Shown here: piece by piece, positions 10,742 through 34,530 of the stretch
Layout of the letters: every line of letters starts with the position of its first letter
How positions within the stretch are numbered: position 1 is the first letter of the stretch
Assembly (NCBI RefSeq): GCF_964340395.1
Contig: NC_135571.1
Location: forward strand, 2,099,111 to 2,163,110
Direction: 5' to 3'
Origin: Glandiceps talaboti
Lineage: Eukaryota > Hemichordata > Enteropneusta > Spengelidae
DNA length: 64,000 nt
The notes under the pieces: model-generated
Databases searched by the model: none
What the model saw: only the letters and a program-made list of their open reading frames with translations
What the model was told of the DNA's origin: nothing
Translations under genes and position numbers: made by a program

Positions 10742-11104
10742 TATGGCATGGTATGGTACGGTATGGTATGATATGGTATGGTAATGCTAATGACATGGTA
10801 TGGTATATGGTATGGTATGGTATGGTATGGTATGGTATGGTATGGTACAGTACTGCATTGTATTGCATTGCATTGCATTGCATTGCATTCTATTGTATTG
10901 TATTGTATTGTATTGTATTGTATTGTATTGTATTGTATTGTATTGTATTGGAAGGTAGGGTAGGGTATGGTATGGTATGGTATGGCATGGTATGGTATGA
11001 CATGGTATGGTATTGTATTGTATACATAGACCCTCATATTTCCAGTGTGTGACATCAAAGTACAGCAATATGAAATCGATACATTCCATATTACTACACT
11101 TCAG
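10742..11104. repeat. Dispersed repeat with ATGGT/ATTGT pentanucleotide core, long copy
   Basis: About 280 bp of alternating pentanucleotide blocks (ATGGT, ATTGC, ATTGT, then ATGGT) followed by the same tail as at 2,975-3,062 (TAGACCCTCATATT, GACATCAAAGTACAG, CATATTACTA). The open frames across it on both strands are repeat artefacts. Confidence 0.85.
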
Positions 11105-11600
11105 TAACCCCCCCCCCCCCCACATTGAAATTTTCGAGTGACCCCTCCCCCCTCAAATCCTCTGACCTGGAATACTTATCGTCGGCAGCTGTCGTTAGTA
11201 CAATATGTCAAAGAGGCATACATAATCCTTCCCCCCTAATACACCCATGGTAGTAGTAAGGACGTCAGCTGTCGCGATGCCGATTACATTTAATTCTGAA
11301 AAGTAAATGATCAGCTGAACGCTGTAGCCCCCTCACTTCATAAAATTAATGCGCGTTCATTGTAAAGTTTGAGAATATTTTAGATTAAAATTGTCATCAT
11401 AATAGAAAAAATAGTCGGTCTATAAATATAAGAAATAAATAATCTCCTGGTATTTCTCATTGGTGCTCTCGGACTCATGGCTCTCCTATATCTGAATCCG
11501 TACGGCCTATCGGTTCGGAGGGATACGACCGACATGAGGCGAATCATTCGTCCTCGATGACTTAGCACTCATTCGGAATACTTGGAGATTATATAATTGT
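11105..11600. other. Intergenic, nothing recognised
   Basis: Poly-C runs near 11,108 and 11,145. I see no gene, tRNA or inverted repeat. Confidence 0.5.
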
Positions 11601-11604
11601 AACT

Positions 11605-11936
11605 GTATGTATGTATGTATGTATGTATGTATGTATGTATGTATGTATGTATGACTGTATGTATGTATGTTTGTATGTATGTATGTATGTATGTATGTAT
11701 GTATGTATGTATGTATGTATGTATGCATGTATGTATGTATGTATGCATGTATGCATGTATGTATGTATGCATGTATGCATGTATGTATGTATGTATGTAT
11801 GTATGTATATTGTGTCTTTATTGTTTTTTGATGTTTATATAACAACACCATGACACATTCCTGCTTTAGAGTCGCTTTATTTTACAAAGTAATCTAATCT
11901 AATTTAATCTAATCTAATCTAATCTAATCTATTTTA
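11605..11936. repeat. Microsatellites (TATG)n and (AATCT)n
   Basis: About 205 bp of TATG repeats (11,605-11,810), with scattered GCATG and GACTG variants, is followed by a short AATCT array (about 11,889-11,936). It abuts the left edge of duplicated block B, as (CATA)n and (GGAT)n abut block A. Confidence 0.95.
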
Positions 11937-12195
11937 ATGTGAGACTAGAAATGTTAATATTAAAACTGGTAGCAGCTTGTACCATATTCTACATATTGCA
12001 GCTGAAATTCAGATCGTATTCATTCATCATGACGGCGCTCATTGGGTAAGTTGAACATTACACATCTTCTAGTAAATGTAATGATATATCTAGAATACTA
12101 AGCGGAAGTGTTGTCCAGGGGTATTTTACGATTCGGCCAAATGGATTAGAAAAATATTAGCGGAGTTGTTTGTTTTGTTTTGTTTTGGTTTGTTT

Positions 12196-12196
<1 letters not shown>

Positions 12197-12240
<44 letters not shown>
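12197..12240. repeat. Microsatellite (GT)n
   Basis: About 43 bp of GT repeats. The equivalent part of block A has only T-rich sequence. Confidence 0.95.
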
Positions 12241-12241
<1 letters not shown>

Positions 12242-12497
12242 GTTTTGTTTTTCTTAGCAAGGAAAAAAGAACACTACAAAAGGTTACACGACAGACAAAA
12301 ACAGAACAAAGACATTTATCAAACAGAAAAGAGTGAAAGCTTTACAGGAACGGAAAAAAGCGGAGTTAAGTTCACAAAACAGTTCATGACATTTGTGGAA
12401 TTCATCGCTGTCGATTATGCCTATCGAGCGCTATAGTGACATACCCTTCACGTGGAGGGTTTATACTCATATCAAGTGATTTGACTGTGTATTCGTA

Positions 12498-13190
12498 CTA
12501 GGGTAACCGACTAGGACAAAAAGGTGTGCCCTCTCAAAATGTGGTGTTCCTAATCGAAAAGTAATGGTTCCCAAAAAATTGTGTTCTCAATCAAAAATTA
12601 AAGAGTGGCTATCATCAAAAAAGATATGTGTTCTCATCAAAGTGGGAGTTTCCAAGCAAATAAGGGATGTGCCCTCACCAGAGAGTGGATCAGATCAAAA
12701 AGGAGACGCGCTCTCACCAAGGAGAGAACATCTCCTCTTTGATAGGAGCATGTCTATTTTTAAATGGGAACACCACTTTTTGAATCGGAACTCTCAATGT
12801 GGTGAGAGGACGTCTCTATTCAATTAGGGTAGTTTGTCTTAATTAAAACAGACGATTGTTTTCTTGTGGCATATATTTAATAGCATGAATAGTTCACATA
12901 CATAATCTGATTTGTTCTGAATAGTCTTTCCAAACTTCAGCGAGTTTGAACCATGTCATCATTTCCAATTATATCTTTTATAAATGAATTGTTAGAATCC
13001 ATCCAATGCTTTGAAATACAAACATCTTGTCTTTAAACATATCTTTTTTTGACAAGAGCCTCTCTTTGGTTAGACCTCGTCTCCTCTTTGATGGAAGCAG
13101 GTATCTTTTTTTATTGGGAACCCCACTCTTTTACTGGGAACCCCTGGTGTAGAGAGAACATGCCTTTTAGTCCTAGTTGGCACGTAGTAT
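12498..13190. repeat. Array of short degenerate motifs, partly inverted
   Basis: The stretch is built from variants of a motif of about 17-20 bp such as GTTCTCATCAAAGTGGGA, GTTCCTAATCGAAAAG and CTCTTTGATGGAAGCAGG, in both orientations. The left end (GGTAACCGACTAGGACAAAA) is roughly complementary to the right end (AGTCCTAGTTGGC). Block A keeps only a short version at about 5,690-5,875. The type of element is unknown. Confidence 0.55.
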
Positions 13191-13379
13191 TAGATTTGTG
13201 GTTTTGTGACAATTGACAATATACGTATACAAGTGACGGTTCCTTAAAGCAATAAAACTAAGGTAACAGATATGTTGTATTACCAAAAATACACCAGGCC
13301 AAGAGGGTTGATAAATTATATACACCCAGATTTGTGAGTGTCAATAATATCTTGAGATTATGGTTTATTAAAATAACAC

Positions 13380-13749
13380 GACATCAAAGCGTGGATGAAT
13401 GGAACCTGCTACAAACAGGGAAAGTAAACATTCAAATGAAATGAATTAATAACAGTTGGTGCTGCATGTTGGAACAGCAGAGTTACACATCATGGTTTGA
13501 TCGGAACAGTTTCTTGGCCTCTTTTGTGTACATGAAATGCCAGGGGAACTAAACATTTGTTTGTGAACGTGAAATATTATGTAAAGTGGTCATAAAACTG
13601 TTCTTATCAAAGCATAAAATGTGTAATACAAGTCTCTGTACTTCCAACATACTGTGCCAAACTTAAATGTTATTAATCCAATTCAGTTGTTTACTTTCGC
13701 TGTTTACGTTTGTAACAGGTTCCGTTCGTCCATGCTCTGATATCTGCAG
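13380..13749. mobile_element. Foldback element family F, copy B
   Basis: Homologous to 6,049-6,400 at the same position relative to the sulfotransferase gene, so the insertion predates the block duplication. It keeps ACAAACAGGGAAAGTAAACA on the left and TTGTAACAGGTTCCG on the right. Confidence 0.8.
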
Positions 13750-13780
13750 GTATACTCACATATCTCTTCTATGTTCTCTT

Positions 13781-14998
13781 ATGTACAGGAGTGGATATTT
13801 ACAACGTAAAATTCGTAGTTTTACTACAACAAGGAAATTCATAAAAGTGTGTATTTCACTAAGTATCATCTGCCTTTGTATTCTTTGCCATGATGTTTAT
13901 ATTTATAAACCACGGAGCAGTCATCTGTTACCATACACGACCGGATCAGTGGAACAAAACGCCACTAGTCACTATAGGATCATCCCGACCAACCGAGTTG
14001 CTTTACAAGAACAACTTGGTCAGAATAAAACCGTTTTAACAGTGAATGGTAAACTTAGCCGACACGAATCGCAGCAATCACAACTTCGTCACATGGATGG
14101 TAAGCCTAGCCGATACGAATCACAACAGACACAACTTGGTGATAATAAAACCGTTCGAACCATGCCTAGTAAGGTTAGGTTAGATAAATCAGAACACAAA
14201 CTTGCAGTGAGAAAAAACATTCCAGATGTAATCATCGGTGGAGCTAAAAAATGTGGCACTGGAGCCTTAAGAGTATTTCTGTCTGAACATCCGTCGGTAG
14301 CTGTGGCAAGAGGAGAGGTTCATTATTTCGATAACAATTACTCAAAAGGTATAAAATGGTACGTTCAGATGATGCCTGTATCAACACCAGACCAACTTGT
14401 TACTGAGATAACACCAAGGTACCTTATCAAATCTGATATACCACAGAAAGTATATAAAGACGTCTCACCTAAAACAAAAATTGTCTTTACATTTTGTGAT
14501 CCTGTGAATAGAGCTGTGTCTGATTATGTCCACGAGAGAAACAGGAATGTAGATGGCTACACAATAAAAGACACCTTTGACGCCTCAGTTCTCGACGAAA
14601 ATGGTACACTTATCACAGATAATAAACTTATCAGTACTGGAGTGTATATACAACATCTTCAGAATTGGTTGCAAGTCTTCCCTTCCACACAAATACACAT
14701 CGTAGATGGCGATGTGTTGAAGACAGATCCCAGTGTCGAATTACAAAGCCTTGAAACGTTTCTAAATATAACTAAATTTTTCACCAGAGACAATTTTTAC
14801 TTCAATAAAAAGAAGGGTTTTTATTGTTTACACAAACCCAAAGAACTATGCCTTTCTAACTGTAAAGGTAGACATCATCCGAACGTCCGTCAAGAAATTC
14901 TTGACAAGTTGAAAGACTATTATCTGCCTTTCAATAATCAACTTGAAGAAATTTGTAAGTTGCAAAACTTGACAGACCACACCTTAAAATTTGATTGA
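13781..14998 (+). CDS. Heparan sulfate 3-O-sulfotransferase-like, copy B
   Basis: An intact single-exon paralogue of 6,435-7,658, 405 residues from MYRSGYLQRK. The order is the same: short tail, membrane anchor (ISLSIICLCILC), repeat-bearing stem, then the sulfotransferase fold. The PAPS loop GGAKKCGTGAL, EVHYFD with the catalytic Glu, and the KGFYCL...LCL cysteine pair are all kept. CDPVNRAVSDY again shows Cys where the family has Arg, so the change predates the duplication. Differences from copy A are mostly substitutions: RVFLSEHPSVAVARGEVHYF here against KTFLSYHPSLAMARREVHYF in A, and ERNRNVDGY here against the longer VRFRHRNVTGY in A. Neither copy has a premature stop, so both are probably under selection. 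Regulation is likely shared, because the 5' flank is part of the duplicate. Confidence 0.9.
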   Translation: MYRSGYLQRKIRSFTTTRKFIKVCISLSIICLCILCHDVYIYKPRSSHLLPYTTGSVEQNATSHYRIIPTNRVALQEQLGQNKTVLTVNGKLSRHESQQSQLRHMDGKPSRYESQQTQLGDNKTVRTMPSKVRLDKSEHKLAVRKNIPDVIIGGAKKCGTGALRVFLSEHPSVAVARGEVHYFDNNYSKGIKWYVQMMPVSTPDQLVTEITPRYLIKSDIPQKVYKDVSPKTKIVFTFCDPVNRAVSDYVHERNRNVDGYTIKDTFDASVLDENGTLITDNKLISTGVYIQHLQNWLQVFPSTQIHIVDGDVLKTDPSVELQSLETFLNITKFFTRDNFYFNKKKGFYCLHKPKELCLSNCKGRHHPNVRQEILDKLKDYYLPFNNQLEEICKLQNLTDHTLKFD

Positions 14999-15189
14999 AG
15001 TTAATCACAATTTGGTATTGATCTTTTTATTATATGCCCTGACCAATACTCATTCTCCTTTCCACCATTTATGGTTTGCAATCAATTATGCCTGTAGCTT
15101 TGAATCTGTACATGTACTGTCCTGTTTCACATACCTATGTCAATTAACAGTTAGTATCCTGTGATTTTGTCAGGGACGAGGCAAATCAG

Positions 15190-15400
15190 CTATTCAAGCT
15201 ATTACCCATCAATAGCCACCAATAGCCACCCTTCTAGCGAGCTATTAGCTAGCTATTAGCTAGCCACCTCTAACTCTGCCAAGGGCCTGGCAAGCAGCTA
15301 TTCAAGGTATAGGCCATTAATAGCTGCTATTAACCCAATGCTAGCTAGCTACTAGCTAACTAGCAGCTAGCAGCCTTTGACTTTGCCAAGGCCATGACAA
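15190..15400. repeat. Tandem repeat of about 105 bp, two units (block B)
   Basis: The counterpart of 7,829-8,042. It has CAGCTATTCAAG twice and several AGCTAGC and TTAGCTAGC motifs. Confidence 0.65.
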
Positions 15401-16415
15401 AATATTAATATCCCTTCTCTTTGTAGAACCTGGAATATTATATATATTGCCACACGATGACATGAGATTCAATAAGCTATTAAATACCTGGGTATTATTT
15501 GTAGAACAAGGAATATAATCATGTATATGAATCCCTAAAATATACAACAAGACTTGTAATATTTACAACGAAGTAAAGCACTTTCTCTATATGTGCAACA
15601 AGTTCATTTATAGTATTTATATCAAATGTAAAAGTATACCCTTTCAATTGGTTTATTTACGTGGTTAGCATGTGGCCTGTATTATGGGGTCAATTAGCAA
15701 ATGAAACAGTATACTTTTACACATGATATGGATGCTATAAACCGATGTGATACATTTAAAAACCGCTTTACTCCAGTGTTATTGGGTGTAAATACCCCTT
15801 CCCAGGGAATTTTTCGTGTAGGCTATATCTGTTTAACCTTGAATATAATATAGTTATTCACATAATTTCACAATTGTGACATATTACACCAACAGGATTC
15901 CTTGTATCTGTGGAACCATGGAATATTATGTATGTAGTCACAACATTTCACAATTGTTTTGGTTTAGGGGATTGGCATCAATAATCGGTGTAAATGTGGA
16001 ACCAGTAATGTGATAAAATGAAAATTGATCTCGGGCATTTTGGATTCATACACGTATTATAAAACTAAATTTTGTTGGTGAATCATGGGATTTCTGCGTA
16101 ATCGCTAATGGAAAGCAACGCTAGTTTTGTGTAGCAGTAATTTCAATCGTGTATTGTTTTATTTGACGAATGGTCTATATATGTACTTAAGAATGGAAAA
16201 TATATAACACAATGACATTGAAAGCTGGGCTTGTACTTGATTCCACCTATAGTGGTCTGAGATTCCACCAATCAACAACAAAACGAAAGACAAAATCTGT
16301 AACAAACAGCTGCTTCGAATTTGGTAACATTTTCCCTACTCGAAGTGTTCCTATGAGTTAACAGGTACTCAATTGTTTCCCGACCCCAGAGTCCTATTTG
16401 TTTATTTTCAGTTAT

Positions 16416-16912
16416 ATATTTTCTAATTTTTGGTTTCATTGAAAATCTCGCTCACGGCTCCTTACTTTAACACCACAATACTTTTGCACGAAGTTCACAA
16501 AGACAGTTTAGGTACACCCCTGTGTCGAATTGAGAGTCGTGTCCATTGTTTTGAACTTGAAAGACTATCTGTCTGTAGCCATGACAACCTTTGTTTATGT
16601 GAGTGGCGTCAATAAAGGGTAGAGTTTGTTTTAACACAAATGATCGCTAGCATGGTATGTATTGTTTTATTACATTAAACCACGAAATAAAGGTGACTCA
16701 TGCACCTATTTCCGGCGATCGATTGACCAGCGATCAGTCCCTTGTTTTCACAATGAGCTCCTGCACTACGTTACGCCGACTGTCCTGTAAACATAGCAGC
16801 TTGCTGTAAACGATGGCAGGTCCAGGTAGGTAGGTTGGTTCAGTAGCAAACTTAACCCCCTAGAATGTCATTTATAATTTGCAATCTACCCGTTCAGAAA
16901 TAAGTGTCCAGA
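16416..16912. other. Junction between duplicated blocks, nothing recognised
   Basis: About 500 bp between the end of block B and the second outer block. The open frame 16,430-16,615 has no recognisable family or splice context. Confidence 0.5.
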
Positions 16913-18360
16913 TTTTGCATGCATAATCCAAACGTTTTGTTGTCAAATATTCGATGTGATTTGATGTGGCCTTAGATTAAAATGTTTTCACGGTCGCGGG
17001 TAGGATAAATCTAAGCTTTAACAACGTTGATTGTTGCTCAGCTTCCTCCAACTACAGCCAATTTCAAAATACCGTGTAGAGTTTCTGTATATCCCACACT
17101 TCAATAGCAAGATCGCATTTTTGCTTCATTTAGTTTAAATAAACCATTTATGATTTAAATGTATTGCAACTCTATGCAGAAATTAGGCGCCAATGCTTTA
17201 CTTAGTATCAAACACACGATGAAGGGTGCTTAAAATATCATTTGTGGTGTTTATTTGATGTCTGTATGGTGGCATGATTGTTTAGTTCATTTCACTTAGA
17301 CAAAATGTAGGAGGAAACTGTACATATGTCCACTTTCTTATTGAATTGGTTACTGTGATTATATCTGCACGGTATTGTACAATTCACTGTAGTTATGGTC
17401 TCTCATACCACACTCGACATAGGGGAAAGAAACTCATTTTTTTCAATCTATGAATCATCCATTCAAGTTCATAACTTACAATATAACCAGTTTTGTTGCT
17501 CCATCGTAATAAGCTCTGTATTATGCATTTGGGATTGCATTACACCACGGTCGTGAACTTCGAATTCGATGACAGTAAAGGTTGACCTGCACAATGCATC
17601 GTCACATGTTTTATCTTTAAATAACTACCCAATTCTCAATTCAAAGGAGAACACCACGCCAGCAATTAAAGAGATCGTTAGAGCAAAGATACAATTTGGG
17701 ATTTTTTTGCCAATAATCGCCCAAAATGTATGTGATGAAATCATGCAACGTTTCCCCAGAACCCATTACCATAGTTTATGGTAATGCCTTTATTTCCTGG
17801 AGTAGTGTTTCACTTTAACCATGACTATATTGGAAATGACCATTGGCTAGCATTACATAGATGTAATTGCCTTGACGAGGACACTGTTTTACACAACTAT
17901 TCGACGGTATCTATTACCGGTATCTATTCTAATAAATTAAAATTATACAACTGGAACTTCAAAATTGAGTGAGTGAACAACAAAATACATTTGTTAATGA
18001 GCAAACATAGAAATGAGGACAAAAGTAATTGACGATACAACTAATCGAGTTTGACCTCACTCTATGAATAAAATTAGACAATATATACAAGTTTACAGCA
18101 AGAAAAACTTACAAATAATAAGCATTATGAACACAATGGCCGTGATACAGAACTTACAATATGTGTGATGATAAAATAGTAAAGAAATATTAATTAAAAG
18201 ATAGCATCTATTTAGGGTTAGGGTGTACTTCTTGAAGTCTGTTTTAAACTTACTCCGACAACAGGTATCTCATATAATATGAAGTGACTGGTTTAGTACC
18301 AGTAAATTTTTGTGCCGAATTGACCAAAATTATTCATTGACCATAAATGAGCTTTAATTT
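16913..18360. repeat. Outer duplicated block, copy 2
   Basis: A diverged direct copy of about 112-1,085, longer because of an extra stretch near 17,440-17,780. The shared order of landmarks is listed under copy 1. It ends at a (TC)n tract. Confidence 0.8.
17052..17402. mobile_element. TIR element family X, copy 2
   Basis: The best-preserved copy: CTACAGCCAATTTCAAAATA on the left and GTACAATTCACTGTAG on the right, with ATACCGTG and CACGGTAT subterminal. It shares its position with the copy at 294-654, so it predates the outer duplication. Confidence 0.75.
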
Positions 18361-18388
18361 TCTACCAACAGTACAGTATTTGCGCAGG

Positions 18389-18516
<128 letters not shown>

Positions 18517-18918
18517 CCTCCTCCTCTTCTTCCACAGTTCCCCTCTTCCCTTGCTCCCTATACATCTATACATATCGCACCGTCCAAGACGCGCCGCCTT
18601 TATTTCGTTGTGTTGCCGAAGAAATAACAGCTCTGTGTCAAGACTAGTGTAGTGTACTTCTTCGTTGGTAACCCGATCTGTCCATGATATGTGCAGCATC
18701 CTTAAATTTCTATAGAATCATATTGTTGTTGCTTCTATCTTTTTTCCATTGCTGATGAGATTGTCTAGCACTCGCTTCCATACAAGAGAACAGAGTACAC
18801 ATAGCAATACAACATATAATTTAGTAGATATTATAAACCAAAAACGTACTGTAACAATGAATGAATCTCTGTCCAGGATATCTGTACTATTACTAAAGTC
18901 TTATGATATACAACTGCC

Positions 18919-19275
18919 GACATCAGACTGTGGACGAACGGAACATGTTATAAACTGGGAAAGTAAACAACTGAAAATATAACACTTGGCACAGCATGTT
19001 GGAAGTAGAGAGACTAGTATTACATTCCATCATTTGATAAGAATAGTTGTATGGCCACTTCACATAATAGTTCAGATTCGCAATCAAATTTCCAGTCCCC
19101 CTGGCATATCATATGAACACATAAAGAGGCCACAAGACTGTTCTTATCAAACCATGGTGTGTGATACAAGTCTCTGCTGTTCCAACAAGCTGAGCAAATG
19201 TTATTAATCCAATTTATTTGTTTACTTTCCCTATTTTTTTTAACAGGTTCCGTTTCTTTACTCTCTGATGTCAGC
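18919..19275. mobile_element. Foldback element family F, copy C
   Basis: It begins GACATCAGACTGTGGACGAA and ends CTCTGATGTC. The arms carry TTTGATAAGAATAG and TTCTTATCAAACCATGG. It has the same architecture as the copies next to the two sulfotransferase genes. Confidence 0.8.
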
Positions 19276-20518
19276 ATTTGTAAATCATGGTCTTTGCTAA
19301 TACCTGCTAGCTCTATCCTATGAATTGTCTTTGCGTGCATGTTACAAATACAACATCAATACACTGTACCAGAACTTGTTTTTGTTGAGACGTTAAACTC
19401 AATAGTAACCTTGAGTGGCTGTACGGTCACATGATACACTATAAATAAAGAGTGGCTGGGTTTTCCCTACTCACACGGTCCATGAAATTTAAAACGTAAC
19501 ATGTTAACAAGACTGTGAGAGGGAGAGAGGAATTGGAGCTCGAGGAATTCTGGTAAGGTCTGCAAATTTTTCGCTTGCTTATTAAATATAACCGGAAACA
19601 GCGATATAACGTGTGTCGTTAAGAACTCCGACAGACATGTTCACAATCCTATTGGAGTTATGAGAACATAATACTGGCTTAACTAGGTCGAACGGTAGCT
19701 AGACATGCAGGCAGATTTTGGAGAAAAAAAAACAGTCTAAAATGACCTCAAAAGCAAAGGTCGACTTTTAATACAATAGCACCGTCATGAATATCATTTG
19801 TGAGTTCCTACATAAACCTCTGGTAATTTGTGTGGTAACTGTCACGTAAATCAATAAACCACTTCCCAATTTATTAGGATGTAACCCAAAGCTAGGAAGT
19901 ATGTGTAATGGATAGCGCATTTTAAACAGCTACGTAACTGCGCATGTGCGGCATGATTCCAACTTTGTAATCGTAGTGTTTACGCTGTTAGGGTTCATAC
20001 TCGGGTTATTGCTATCTTGTTGCTTGGTTACCAGATTATGATACTTTTGAAAACAGGATTGATATGATTCATAAATTAGATTAAATCCATAACTAAATAG
20101 AATTATTGGTATAGCTGATATAGATTCTGAAGTTTCACCTAGATACGTAAATAACCTGATTTGAACTTCCAGTAGGAAGTAACTGTGAAAATTGAGTATG
20201 TGTGTCACAGTGTGTTTCATGTGTGTGTGTGTGTGTAAGTATAGTATGTATGTACATGTATGTATGTATGTATGTATGTATGTATGTATGTATGTATGTA
20301 TGTCTATGTGTGTGTCTATGACGTCATGTTATTATTTCATATAATGTATCATGATATATCCAAGTAAATTAATCATTCTGCACTGTTTATAATTAGTCTG
20401 CCCTGCAAACCAGTACCGTAGTCTCTTGTGGAAATCCCCTGATAATAAAATAATACTCTAACATAGCGTGACAGAAAACCAAATGTTGTTAATACCTGTC
20501 GGATTTTTTGTTGTACAG
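19276..20518. other. Region upstream of the FN3-HECT gene
   Basis: No gene is seen. A (TATG)n tract lies at about 20,247-20,300. TTTTGTTGTACAG at 20,506-20,518 is a good splice acceptor, so at least one untranslated 5' exon probably lies in this stretch. Confidence 0.5.
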
Positions 20519-20540
20519 ATTATTATAACCTAGTGGTGTG

Positions 20541-34404
<13,864 letters not shown>

Positions 34405-34419
34405 TTTGGCGTACGTTAT

Positions 34420-34530
34420 ACTGTGCACGTGCATGCACATCACGTGACTTCATGCACGAAGTACACGAATTATACTACGCATGCACATCACATGACGTCA
34501 TGTAGAAATAACATCACGTGACTTCATGCA
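34420..34530. repeat. Triplicated CATCACGTGACTTCATGCA-like motif
   Basis: Just after the HECT stop codon, CATCACGTGACTTCATGCA, CATCACATGACGTCATGTA and CATCACGTGACTTCATGCA occur in 90 bp. They include CACGTG and TGACGTCA-type cores. It may be 3' UTR sequence or a chance local duplication. Confidence 0.6.

Larger units (their letters stand above)
11955..16415. repeat. Inner duplicated block, copy B (with sulfotransferase gene)
   Basis: Direct duplicate of 5,283-9,730. Both edges, the flanking foldback element, the sulfotransferase gene, the 105 bp dimer and the 3' flank occur in the same order. It lacks both family T MITEs and shows their intact target sites. Confidence 0.9.

Noticed and set aside
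11507-11853. Long open frames on both strands over TATG repeats
   Set aside because: They are simple readings of a microsatellite without stops. The same applies to frames over TC, TA, TTG, ATGGT and GTCT tracts.
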